From the NCBI RefSeq assembly GCF_025148125.1, contig NZ_CP102267.1, positions 4,288,501-4,352,500 on the forward strand: 64,000 nucleotides of DNA. Reading direction: 5' to 3'. The notes beneath the pieces were generated by a model. The model was given only the letters and a program-made list of their open reading frames with translations. It was not told the DNA's origin and searched no databases. Positions 15,944 to 23,923 of the stretch are shown here, one piece after another. The position numbers and the translations under genes are program-made. The DNA is from Blautia wexlerae DSM 19850. Lineage in GTDB: Bacteria; Bacillota; Clostridia; Lachnospirales; Lachnospiraceae. How positions within the stretch are numbered: the stretch's first letter is position 1; every line of letters begins with the position of its first letter.

Positions 15944-17158
15944 ATGTACAACGCAGTAGGTATTGATGTTTCAAAGGGTAAAAGCACCGTTGCAGTCCTG
16001 CAGCCTGGCGGCACTGTGATCCGCAAGCCCTTTGATGTCTCCCACACATCCCAAAACCTCAATGAACTGGCAGATTATTTGAGTTCATTAGACGGCACCA
16101 CAAAGATCGTTATGGAGTGTACGGGTAGATATCATGAGCCTATGATAAAGGCTCTATCCGAGGCGGATTGTTTATTTCCATTGTAAATCCTCACCTGATT
16201 AAAAACTTTGGCAACAACTCCCTGCGCAAGGTGAAATCGGATCCGGCGGATGCCCGCAAAATTGCCCGCTATACGCTTGACAACTGGACGGAACTGCGCC
16301 AATATTCAGGTATGGACAATACACGTACTCAGTTAAAAACTTTAAACTCTCAATTCAGCTTCTTTATGAAACAAAAGGTTGCCGCAAAAGCAAATCTGAT
16401 TGCACTGTTGGATAATACTTATCCTGGTGTAAACAAACTCTTTGACAGCCCCACCCGTGAGGACGGGAGTGAAAAATGGGTTGACTATGCTTATTCTTTC
16501 TGGCATGCGGATTGTGTCCGCAAGATTGGGTTAAAGGCATTTACAGAACGCTACATGTCTTTCTGTAAGAAGCACCACTATATCTTTCAGCAGGACAAGC
16601 CAGAAAAACTGTTTAATGCCTCGAAGGAGTTGGTTGCCGTCTTTCCAAAGGAGAAGACTTATAAGCTGTTGATCCAAAAAAGCATCCAAAGCAGTTAAAT
16701 CTTGCCTCCGAACATGTAGAACGACTCCGCAGGGAAATGAACGAACTGGCATCCACACTTCCAGAATACAGCACCGTAATGGGCATCTATGGCGTTGGGA
16801 AAACCTATGGTCCCCACTCATCGCTGAGATCGGCGATGTATCCCGGTTTACCCACAGGGAAGCACTGACCGCCTTTGCGGGCGTAGACCCCGGTGTTGAT
16901 GAATCCGGCCAGCACAAGTCAAAGAGCAACAGGGCTTCAAAGGTCGGATCCGCAAGGCTGCGCAAAACATTGTTTCAGATCATGACAACCTTGTTGCAAA
17001 ATGCTCCTGAAGCCGATCCGGTGTACCGTTTTCTTGACAAAAAACGGTCTCAGGGAAAGCCTTACTATGTCTACATGACAGCCGGAGCGAATAAGTTCTT
17101 ACGCATTTACTATGGTAAAGTCAAAGAATGTCTGCGGAACTTAGAACAGACAGAATAA
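15944..17158 (+). pseudogene. IS110-family transposase, at least four frame breaks
   Basis: Start ATG 15944 with GGAGG upstream. The RuvC-like domain is recognisable: GIDVSKGKSTVAVL, VMECTGRYHEP, KSDPADARKIARY. The Tnp20 domain with catalytic serine is near GVDESGQHKSKSNRASK (about 16890-16940). The frame breaks at about 16168 (one base missing, GCGGATTG), near 16677 and 16702 (one A extra in each A-run), and near 16812 (one base missing after CCCC). All are single-base and mostly homopolymer changes. Either an inactive copy or read errors. Confidence 0.85.
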
Positions 17159-17167
17159 CACCCTTTT

Positions 17168-17818
17168 CTATATCACCACTTTCAAAGCCGGCATTTCTGG
17201 CGGCTTAAAAGTTATGCACAAAATATCAAATCGGATTTTTGAAATTTTCTTCAAAAAAACACTTGACTTTTTATTAGCAGGCTTTCTCTGTTCTGCCACA
17301 AGTGCTTTTCGTTCCTCCAATGAACCATACAGAAGAATATCAAGCAGATATTCGATATAGTTCTTCTTATGCAGTGCTTCTGCAAACAGGGGATTCCATT
17401 CCTCATCCGGCTGTTTAGGAGCGTATTTCTTTTCCCATTCTCTAAGAAGATGAAAATAATCCGTCAGCACCTTGTAGCAATGATTTTCTCCTTTTTGATA
17501 CTTCTGTTCCGGTGTCGGCTCACGAATACGAGGGCGGACACTGGGCTTTTGTCGGCTGTCATAGTTAAGACCAAAATCTTCAGCAAGTTTGACAGCAGCT
17601 TCCCTCAGCCCGATACCGAATAGCTTCGCTGTGAGATCAACAGCGTCTCCGGTTGCTCCGCAGCCAAAACAGTAATAGCGTTCATCCAGCTTCATACTGG
17701 GGGACTTATCTGAGTGAAACGGACAGCACGCCATACCTGTGCGACCCACTTTCAAGCCACAGGCTTCTGCGGCTTGTCGGGCAGTAACATTTTCTTTTAC
17801 AACTTCAAATACATTCAT
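17168..17818 (-). CDS. CHC2 zinc-finger primase N-terminal protein
   Basis: 216 residues from ATG 17818 (AAAGGAG upstream). Zinc finger: C32-x2-H35 and C50-x2-C53 within CCPFHSDKSPSMK and YYCFGCGATGDAVD, as in DnaG-type primases. The homologous ICE2 protein (57875) shares this layout. The last ~35 residues (SSVFLKKISKIRFDILCITF onward) do not look like the family and border the IS110 element, so the C-terminus has probably been replaced. Expected to prime replication of the transposon circle. Preceded by the double-terminator leader repeat R1. Confidence 0.8.
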   Translation of the reverse strand: MNVFEVVKENVTARQAAEACGLKVGRTGMACCPFHSDKSPSMKLDERYYCFGCGATGDAVDLTAKLFGIGLREAAVKLAEDFGLNYDSRQKPSVRPRIREPTPEQKYQKGENHCYKVLTDYFHLLREWEKKYAPKQPDEEWNPLFAEALHKKNYIEYLLDILLYGSLEERKALVAEQRKPANKKSSVFLKKISKIRFDILCITFKPPEMPALKVVI

Positions 17819-17838
17819 GTGACTCCTTTCCTGAAACG

Positions 17839-17967
17839 AAAAAAGCACCTGTCATTTTCAAAACGAAAACAGCAAGTGCCTTAGAGTTCCATATTTAATT
17901 TTAGGTGCAAAAAAGCAGGAGACCTTTTCAGATTTCCTGCTTAGCAAAGCTGTGAAGATTTAATTGT
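17839..17967 (-). repeat. Leader repeat R1 (double terminator before the primase gene)
   Basis: On the minus strand it has two terminator-like hairpins in tandem: AAGCAGGA/TCCTGCTT followed by TTTT, and a stem of about 15 bp (GCACTTGCTG/...GACAGGTGC) followed by TTTTTT, just before the primase ribosome site. Near-identical copies are R2 (30163-30289) and, for the second hairpin only, R3 (30985-31041). Confidence 0.8.
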
Positions 17968-17988
17968 GGTTGGGTTGCCAGTTATACA

Positions 17989-18120
17989 AACTGGAATTTA
18001 TATAATTATCTCTCTAACTTTCCCCATTTTATAGGCTTTCCCGCCTGTCCATTAGTGAAATGATATGTAGTTTCCCTTATTTTTACCCTTATGAGATAAT
18101 CACAAGGGAAATAAGGGAAT
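17989..18120. other. Candidate left attachment region
   Basis: Core AACTGGAATTT at 17989-17999, then at 18064-18120 the inverted arms TTTCCCTTATTT and AAATAAGGGAA, next to the integrase stop. Placement beside the integrase 3' end is usual for attL/attR. Confidence 0.45.
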
Positions 18121-18124
18121 TTTT

Positions 18125-19420
18125 TTAATCATTGCCTACCACTTTATCAAGAAGCCTAACTGATTTTCGTTTAGCATCTCTTGTGGAGTGAGCATAGACA
18201 TTCATTGTGGTACTTACATCTGAGTGTCCTAACAGTTCCTGCACATCTTTTGGGGCAGCTCCATTTGCTAAAAGGTTGCTTGTATAGGTGTGACGTAACT
18301 GGTGGAAATGAAAGCCTTCAAATCCCTCTAATGTTTTTGCCACCTTTCTGCAAACAGTCCCCAAAGTAGTTGGAAGTTCCAGACAACCATCCGGTCTTAA
18401 ACAGACGAAAGAAATTTCTTTATAATCTGCCGGGACTTCCTCTGTTCTGTCTAAGCAATAATATTCGTAGTACACTCTGTTTTTCTCTTTGACCGCTTTG
18501 TAGTAGTTCGTGTGATAAAGTTCTCCGTACTGCATTCGATTTTTTAACTGCTCTTTCCGGGCATTACGGAAAATCTCTACCAGCGTATCTCCAAAATCAA
18601 CAATCCTCACTTTTTTCCGCTTGGTTGGTCCGATGATATATTTGCGCTTTGAGCCATCGTATCGGATGCTACGTCTTATGGTAAGGCATTGTTCTTCCAG
18701 ATTTACGTCCTGCCACGCCAAACCGCAGGCTTCTCCAATACGAAGCCCGGCATAATAGGCTATCTGGATTGGAAGTATTGCGGCTGGGTTCTTTTTTTTC
18801 AGATAAGCAAGCAATCTTTCATAATCTTCTCGTGAAATTGGTTGGATATTTCCGTCCATGTCCTCGTCTGAAAACAAATCAACTTCATCCGTCTGATACC
18901 GCAGTTTAATATACTGCATGGGATTAAACGTAATATACTGTTTTGGAAATACTGCAAAGCGGAAGGACTGCTGCATGACTGCGGAAAAAGAATGGATGTA
19001 ATCTTTGCTGTAACCCTTTCTCTCTTTTCCGTCGGGATGAACTCCCCCGAAGGAAAGCAAATCAAAAAAGGATTGCAAATGCTCAGAGGTTACATTTTTT
19101 AATTTCCGTTCTGCCAGCGGATGTTTCTTAATATTTCGGATTGTTCCGAGGTAATTCTCCACAGTACCATTGCTGAGCGTACCTGTTTTTAATTCCTCCT
19201 CTGCCCACACATCCAAAAGTTGTCCGACTGTGAGATTTTCCGCTTTGGCAACAAATTTCTTTTTCTCATAATCATCCATTGCCTGACGGAGCAGTTTTTC
19301 AGTTTCACTTTTGCTTTCTGTTCCAACGCATTCTTTCTGAACAAGATTGCCGCTTGCGTCCTCTACATAGAAGCGGTAGTACCATTTCTTTCCTTTTTTT
19401 CTTACAGATCCTTTTGCCAT
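18125..19420 (-). CDS. Tyrosine-type site-specific integrase
   Basis: 431 residues from ATG 19420 (AAAGGAG upstream). Contains an AP2-like arm-binding start (KGSVRKKGKKWYYRFYV), a SAM-like core-binding domain, and the catalytic domain with R227 (AGLRIGEACG), H373/R376 (HFHQLRH), H399 (LLGHSD) and nucleophile Y409 (MNVYAH). All catalytic residues are present. The Tn916-like architecture predicts integration and, with the small Xis protein at 20308, excision. It lies at the left end of the nested element. Confidence 0.92.
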   Translation of the reverse strand: MAKGSVRKKGKKWYYRFYVEDASGNLVQKECVGTESKSETEKLLRQAMDDYEKKKFVAKAENLTVGQLLDVWAEEELKTGTLSNGTVENYLGTIRNIKKHPLAERKLKNVTSEHLQSFFDLLSFGGVHPDGKERKGYSKDYIHSFSAVMQQSFRFAVFPKQYITFNPMQYIKLRYQTDEVDLFSDEDMDGNIQPISREDYERLLAYLKKKNPAAILPIQIAYYAGLRIGEACGLAWQDVNLEEQCLTIRRSIRYDGSKRKYIIGPTKRKKVRIVDFGDTLVEIFRNARKEQLKNRMQYGELYHTNYYKAVKEKNRVYYEYYCLDRTEEVPADYKEISFVCLRPDGCLELPTTLGTVCRKVAKTLEGFEGFHFHQLRHTYTSNLLANGAAPKDVQELLGHSDVSTTMNVYAHSTRDAKRKSVRLLDKVVGND

Positions 19421-19506
19421 AATCGTATGTCTCCTTTCGATATTAGACAATCGGAACTGATGAAATGCTTCGTGCGTGTAAGTATATCATAACTCCGGCT
19501 GTCTTA

Positions 19507-20136
19507 CTATACCGATTCGGAATCTTCGTATAAGACTTCTGATAAAAGATTTGCAAGCCTTTGCTCTGCTGTTTTGGGTTTCTTGGAATAGAGCCTTACG
19601 ATGTCTGCCATCTCATTAAAAGCATTGATGGTGTGAGTGATTTCCCTTAAGAACATAATCTCATTATATTCATCATTCGATTCAAACCCTATTGTTTTGG
19701 CAATATCCGTCTGACCATCATTCCCCTTAAAGTTTTTGCAGGCGAACTGAAAGGAATCCAAAAACAGACCATATTGTTTTAACATCAGCAGTAATAAATC
19801 TTTTGAAAAAGCATCTTCTTCTTTGGTAAGGGCAAGTGGTAACTGTTCCAGAATATCTCCCATCGCATCACGAATCTGTAATTCTCTCTTATCCGTAATA
19901 TCGGTTTCATATTCATCTGTTTCCCCTTTGAGCCATTCCACAGATACATGGAGTGCTTCCGAAAGACCTTCCAACACCATTTTTTTCGTATTGTCAATCG
20001 AACCATTCTCATAACGCAGGATTGTAGAAGCGGTAACACCCATCTTTTCTGCGACATAAGGCTGTGTCAGATTCAATTCCAGACGGCGCTGTTTTACTCT
20101 GCTCCCTATCAGCTTGCGTAATTCTTTATCTTTCAT
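19507..20136 (-). CDS. XRE-family repressor
   Basis: 209 residues from ATG 20136 (AAGGAGG upstream). The N-terminal HTH is clear (LELNLTQPYVAEKMGVTASTILRYENG, about 20-45). The rest is helical with an acidic middle, perhaps for ligand sensing or dimerisation. It is divergent from xis, and its own promoter and the xis promoter each carry an ATTGCAN3TGCAAT-like palindrome, so it probably works as the switch that keeps the element quiet. The longer open frame to 20316 crosses the promoter and is rejected. Confidence 0.85.
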   Translation of the reverse strand: MKDKELRKLIGSRVKQRRLELNLTQPYVAEKMGVTASTILRYENGSIDNTKKMVLEGLSEALHVSVEWLKGETDEYETDITDKRELQIRDAMGDILEQLPLALTKEEDAFSKDLLLLMLKQYGLFLDSFQFACKNFKGNDGQTDIAKTIGFESNDEYNEIMFLREITHTINAFNEMADIVRLYSKKPKTAEQRLANLLSEVLYEDSESV

Positions 20137-20166
20137 GCTGACTGCCTCCTTTTTCGGTATGTATGA

Positions 20167-20289
20167 ATTATAGCATTGTTTTTCCGAAATTGCAATATGC
20201 AATATAAAGTTTATTTTTAACATTTCGTAACGCTTGACAAAAAGATGTGAAAAGGATATACTTACATCACAAGAATTGCATAATGCAAT
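20167..20289. promoter_or_regulatory. Divergent promoters with paired operators
   Basis: Plus strand toward xis: -35 TTGACA (20234-20239), 17 bp, -10 TATACT (20257-20262). Minus strand toward the repressor: -35 TTGCAA (20190-20195), 17 bp, -10 TATAAT (20167-20172). Operators: ATTGCAATATGCAAT (20189-20203), overlapping the repressor -35, and ATTGCATAATGCAAT (20275-20289), just after the xis promoter. Confidence 0.75.
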
Positions 20290-20307
20290 TTGTAAGGAGG
20301 TGATTAT

Positions 20308-20538
20308 ATGACGCAAAGAAAAATTGCATTATCCATCGAAGAAGCTGCTGACTATACGGGAATCGGCAGAAACACCTTAAGACAGCTTGTAGAATGGAAG
20401 AAACTTCCAGTATTAAAGGTTGGTCGCAAAGTCCTGATTAAAACCGATATTCTGGAAATGTTTATGGAAGCTAATGAAGGTCGTGATTTGAGGGATAGAG
20501 GAAATGTAAAAGCTGTAACAAGAACTGTGGCAAATTAA
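20308..20538 (+). CDS. xis: Excisionase-like helix-turn-helix protein
   Basis: 76 residues with a MerR/Xis-type winged helix: SIEEAADYTGIGRNTLRQLVEWKKLPVLKVGRKVLIKTDIL. ATG 20308 has GGAGGTGAT upstream. Size, fold and position beside the repressor and integrase fit a recombination directionality factor. It may also activate downstream mobilisation genes. Confidence 0.85.
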   Translation: MTQRKIALSIEEAADYTGIGRNTLRQLVEWKKLPVLKVGRKVLIKTDILEMFMEANEGRDLRDRGNVKAVTRTVAN

Positions 20539-20678
20539 AAAGGCGGCTTCCAAAGAAACCGCCAAAGGTTCTATCAGACCAAAGCCATGATATACCTACA
20601 CGCAAGAAGATTATACCATGTGCTTCTTCTGATACGCAACCGAGAACTTATGTTTGCAAAAGAAAGGAGAATGTAATA

Positions 20679-20993
20679 ATGGCAAAATCAACAAAAAGTT
20701 ATGAAGAACGAATGCTTGAAATGGAAAAAAGGGAACAGGAAAGCCTTGAAAAAGCAAAACGATATGCAGCACAGAAGAAAGAACTTCTGAAACGAAAGAA
20801 AACCGAGGAAAGTAAAAAACGAACCCATAGGCTCTGTCAGATTGGCGGTGCGGTGGAATCCGTTCTTGGTGCTCCTATTGAGGAAAAAGACATCCCAAAG
20901 CTGATTGTTTTTCTGAAAAGGCAGGAAGCCAATGGGAGATTTTTCTCAAAAGCAATGCAGAAAGAAACCAATACCGATATGGAGGAAGTGTAA
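20679..20993 (+). CDS. DUF3847-like protein upstream of oriT
   Basis: 104 residues; the first half is a charged coiled coil (YEERMLEMEKREQESLEKAKRY), the second half contains RTHRLCQIGGAVESVLGAPIEEKDIPKLIVFLK, the pattern that I recall for DUF3847. It sits directly before oriT and mobL, the usual position, so a relaxosome accessory or MobC-like role is likely. GGAG upstream of ATG 20679. Confidence 0.8.
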   Translation: MAKSTKSYEERMLEMEKREQESLEKAKRYAAQKKELLKRKKTEESKKRTHRLCQIGGAVESVLGAPIEEKDIPKLIVFLKRQEANGRFFSKAMQKETNTDMEEV

Positions 20994-21039
20994 TGGCAGA
21001 GGGGATGAGTTTTTCATTCCCTTCATTGCTTTTTCATGA

Positions 21040-21071
21040 AGGGCGCACTTATGGACAACCAGAGGTCGTCC
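21040..21071 (-). other. oriT: MobQ-type origin of transfer (oriT)
   Basis: Read on the minus strand: an 8-bp inverted repeat with one mismatch (21064-21071 / 21053-21060, 3-nt spacer), then TAAGTGCGCCCT (21051-21040). This is the inverted repeat plus nick core known for RSF1010/R1162-type MobQ systems. It stands about 250 bp before the MobA/MobL gene. A 119-codon open frame across it is not a credible gene. Confidence 0.8.
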
Positions 21072-21321
21072 CAATAAGTTTGCCACAAGTGTCAACCGGT
21101 CTGCGCTCACGCTTGCCGGGCTCGTTCCGTCGGCGGGGCTTTCAGCCAGACCTGCTCATGCCGCAGGAGGCACTCTTCGCCAGAGAGGCGCATTCCATGC
21201 AGGCTGCTATGCGCAGGGCACTCTTACGCAGAGGGAGTTCCGGCAATGCTGCTTTTTCTAAAACTGAAAGCAATGTTGCCGGAAATCTATGCCGGATACG
21301 TCAGAAAGGAGGAATCCAGAC

Positions 21322-23043
21322 ATGGCGATTTTTCATTACACAATCAAAATAGTCGGACGAAGTAAAGGGAAATCTGTTATCTCCGCTTCCGCATATCTCA
21401 ATGGGGATGTGATGAAAAACGAGGAAACAGGGAGAATCAGTTATTACACTTCTAAAAAAGAAGTGGTCTACACCCGGCTGATGATGTGCGAAAACGCACC
21501 TCCTGAATGGCAGATAGTACCAGAAGAAAATATAAAACGCTTTCAAAAATCTGTCCGATACAAAAGGTCAGAAGATAAAGAAGCTGCTTTAAAAAAATTC
21601 AAAATCACATTTCAGAAACAGAGGTTATGGAATGAGGTATTGAAGATTGAAAAAAATGCAGATGCCCAACTTGGCAGGTCATTTGAATTTGCCCTCCCCA
21701 AAGAATGGAGCAGACAGGAACAAATTCAATATACAACCGACTATATCCAAAAAACTTTTGTAGATAGAGGAATGTGCGCTGATTGGAGTATCCACGACAA
21801 AGGGGATGGCAACCCCCATGTCCATCTGCTTCTAACTATGCGTCCTTTTAACCCGGATCATTCTTGGGGAAAGAAAGAAGTCAAGGATTGGGATTTTGTC
21901 AGAGATAAAAACGGAAATATCGTGATTGATGAATCCCATCCGAACTGGTGGCAGGATAAGAAAAACCCTGACCGTCATGGAATCCGTATCCCTGTATTAG
22001 ACGAAAACGGAATTCAGAAGATTGGAGCAAGAAACCGCCTGCAATGGAAACGGGTGCTGACCGATGCTACTGGATGGAACAATCCAAAAAATTGTGAACT
22101 GTGGCGGAGTGAATGGGCAAAGGTATGTAATGAACATCTGCCTTTGCATAATCAAGTTGATCATCGTTCTTATGAAAAGCAGGGAAAACTCCAGATTCCT
22201 ACCATCCATGAAGGAGCTGACGCAAGAAAGATTGAACAAAAGTTTTTTGCCGGGCAGGAAATAAAAGGCTCGTGGAAAGTAGCGGAAAATCAAATCATAA
22301 AACAACAAAACACGTTATTGCAAAAGATACTAAACACCTTTGGGAAAGTATCGGGTGCATTATCATTATGGAAGGAGCGATTAAATGACATTAGAAGAAA
22401 GCCGGGAAATTATACCCTTAATGGAATCCATGATTGGTCAAATCGAAGAACAGCAGAACCTAATGGCAGAAATGATTCTGGAAATGCAGAACCGGGACAC
22501 TCAACTCTCTCTTATGCAAAAACAGAATCAGAAATTACAAAAATTAAACAACGAGTTATCCGAGCTGCTCAACATTTTGCCAAATACCGAGGAACTGCTT
22601 TCCAAGATGGAAGAACAGAAAACGAAGATAGAGCTTTTGGAAAACGAAAATCAGCAATGGCAGAAATTGGCACAGAAGCTGAACAGCGAAAACAGTTTAT
22701 TACTGAAACAGAACACCGAATTGCTGAACTGGAACAGCAGATAGAGAAAGGACGTGATATAGATGAACGAATCCAGAGAATCAAAGAACGCCGAACAGTT
22801 GGAAGAACTTCTGCTCTTGACCGAGGAGATACAAGAAGAACTAGAACAGAAAGAACAGCTTATCGTGGAACTGAAGACGCAGCTCAGCGAATCTCTGACC
22901 TTGAACGAGAAATTAAACAAAGAGAACAGAGCCGGGAATATTCAAGCATTAAAGAACGACTTGAAGCTGGCAGACAGAGCATTGCGGATCGAGAAAGAGA
23001 AGTTGCGAAGCGCAAACGTCATGATAGAGGAATGTCAAGATAA
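21322..23043 (+). CDS. mobL: MobA/MobL relaxase
   Basis: 573 residues from ATG 21322 (AAAGGAGG 9 nt upstream). Relaxase domain: early tyrosines Y6 and Y25 (MAIFHYTIKI, SASAYLNGD), then HDKGDGNPHVHLL at 158-170 with the metal-binding HxH. Conserved HPNWWQDKKNPDRHGIRIP follows at about 205-225. The last 220 residues are charged coiled coil, and this DNA is read in a second frame by two other genes (22385-22744 and 22763-23728). Nicks the oriT at 21040-21071 and lets the element be mobilised by a helper ICE. Confidence 0.9.
   Translation: MAIFHYTIKIVGRSKGKSVISASAYLNGDVMKNEETGRISYYTSKKEVVYTRLMMCENAPPEWQIVPEENIKRFQKSVRYKRSEDKEAALKKFKITFQKQRLWNEVLKIEKNADAQLGRSFEFALPKEWSRQEQIQYTTDYIQKTFVDRGMCADWSIHDKGDGNPHVHLLLTMRPFNPDHSWGKKEVKDWDFVRDKNGNIVIDESHPNWWQDKKNPDRHGIRIPVLDENGIQKIGARNRLQWKRVLTDATGWNNPKNCELWRSEWAKVCNEHLPLHNQVDHRSYEKQGKLQIPTIHEGADARKIEQKFFAGQEIKGSWKVAENQIIKQQNTLLQKILNTFGKVSGALSLWKERLNDIRRKPGNYTLNGIHDWSNRRTAEPNGRNDSGNAEPGHSTLSYAKTESEITKIKQRVIRAAQHFAKYRGTAFQDGRTENEDRAFGKRKSAMAEIGTEAEQRKQFITETEHRIAELEQQIEKGRDIDERIQRIKERRTVGRTSALDRGDTRRTRTERTAYRGTEDAAQRISDLEREIKQREQSREYSSIKERLEAGRQSIADREREVAKRKRHDRGMSR
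22385..22744 (+). CDS. Coiled-coil protein overlapping mobL in +1 frame
   Basis: 119 residues, nearly all coiled coil (heptads in LMAEMILEMQNRDTQLSLMQKQNQKLQKLNNELSELL). ATG 22385 has AAGGAG 7 nt upstream, a better site than chance would give. The entire gene lies inside the mobL C-terminal coding region in another frame. It ends 18 nt before the DUF6040-like gene, with which it may once have been continuous. Function unknown. Confidence 0.65.
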   Translation: MTLEESREIIPLMESMIGQIEEQQNLMAEMILEMQNRDTQLSLMQKQNQKLQKLNNELSELLNILPNTEELLSKMEEQKTKIELLENENQQWQKLAQKLNSENSLLLKQNTELLNWNSR

Positions 23044-23728
23044 AATATGCTATTTAACACAGGAACGGGATTATGCCCGGACACATCAGAAAATCGTAGA
23101 AATACCGGTAGAAAAGCCGGTACTCTATGAAAAATGTGAAGCCTGTAACCGGACAGCCTATCAGAATGCAAAAGCAAAATACGAAACACAAAAAGAGCGA
23201 CTTGCAGGACAGTATAAAGCAAAAACGGTAATGTTCCAAACAACCTTGTTCCTTCTTGCATGGTATTCGTTGACAACCACTCTTTTTCAGGCAGTACAGT
23301 CAGATATGTTCCTTGTCGATTGTAAATCATTCTTCAATGATTTAGCATCATTCATACAAACCTTTGTCGGATGGACGATTGATGCCGGGCATTCTGCGGC
23401 ACAGATTAGTACAAAAATTCCAAATGCTTTTATAGCCGGAATGGTATATTGGTTATTGCTAATATTGATTGTAGGAATATGTATGGCAGGAACAGGGATG
23501 CTGGCGATACTGATAGAAATAAAGGTTATAGAATTATATAAGAAAAACTGTTGGGATGTTATTACTCTACTAATGATACTGACAAGTGTTGCTATTGTCA
23601 TTTATTTTGGAGAATCAATCAAAAAAGTACTGTCAGTAAATCTTCTATTGCTTTTCGTACTTTCGCAGGGCGCATATGTTGGAATTAGATGTTATCTTAA
23701 AGTTTGGTTAGAAAAAAGACCATATTAG
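22763..23728 (+). CDS. DUF6040-like membrane protein
   Basis: 321 residues; the first 280 nt overlap mobL out of frame. A coiled-coil N-terminus is followed by VEIPVEKPVLYEKCEACNRTAYQNAKAKYE (two cysteines) and about four membrane helices (TTLFLLAWYSLTTTLFQ, FIAGMVYWLLLILIVGI, VITLLMILTSVAIVIYF, VNLLLLFVLSQGAYVGI). ATG 22763 has AAAGGA upstream. Recalled as DUF6040, a partner of MobL in clostridial elements; perhaps it docks the relaxosome at the membrane. Confidence 0.8.
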   Translation: MNESRESKNAEQLEELLLLTEEIQEELEQKEQLIVELKTQLSESLTLNEKLNKENRAGNIQALKNDLKLADRALRIEKEKLRSANVMIEECQDKICYLTQERDYARTHQKIVEIPVEKPVLYEKCEACNRTAYQNAKAKYETQKERLAGQYKAKTVMFQTTLFLLAWYSLTTTLFQAVQSDMFLVDCKSFFNDLASFIQTFVGWTIDAGHSAAQISTKIPNAFIAGMVYWLLLILIVGICMAGTGMLAILIEIKVIELYKKNCWDVITLLMILTSVAIVIYFGESIKKVLSVNLLLLFVLSQGAYVGIRCYLKVWLEKRPY

Positions 23729-23835
23729 TATTTTCAACTTACTGTATAGACAGTAAAATTACTCCATACCAGCCTAGTGAAAATTTACTGTATGAAAAGA
23801 AGTATTACAGAGAAAAAAGGCTGTAAAAACAGGAA

Positions 23836-23867
23836 CAGCCAGCCCGAAAGAATTTACGGACTGGCTG
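23836..23867. terminator. Bidirectional terminator between convergent genes
   Basis: Stem CAGCCAG/CTGGCTG extended by CCG/CGG, in the 195-bp gap between the DUF6040-like gene (+) and the ABC permease (-). A smaller GGCTG/CAGCC stem precedes it. Confidence 0.6.
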
Positions 23868-23923
23868 TATCAGCAGAGTAATGTAATTGTGGAGCTGACC
23901 GAGATATGAAAAGCTTTCTATCA

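Larger units (their letters stand above)
15690..17165 (+). mobile_element. IS110-family insertion sequence (decayed)
   Basis: A plus-strand element between the primase (ends 17168) and helicase (starts 15656) genes of the minus-strand backbone. It has a long 5' non-coding region and a DEDD transposase broken by frame changes. IS110 elements lack terminal inverted repeats, so both ends are approximate. The primase C-terminus looks altered where the element abuts it. Confidence 0.75.

Noticed and set aside
20539..20678. Possible small RNA between xis and the DUF3847-like gene
   Set aside because: Only a GGCGG/CCGCC hairpin is visible; no promoter and no conserved structure could be supported by eye.
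20993..21352. 119-codon plus-strand open frame between the DUF3847-like gene and mobL
   Set aside because: It covers the oriT inverted repeat and nick core, its amino acids look random (Arg/Ser/Ala rich), and no relative is recalled; the region is better read as non-coding oriT DNA.
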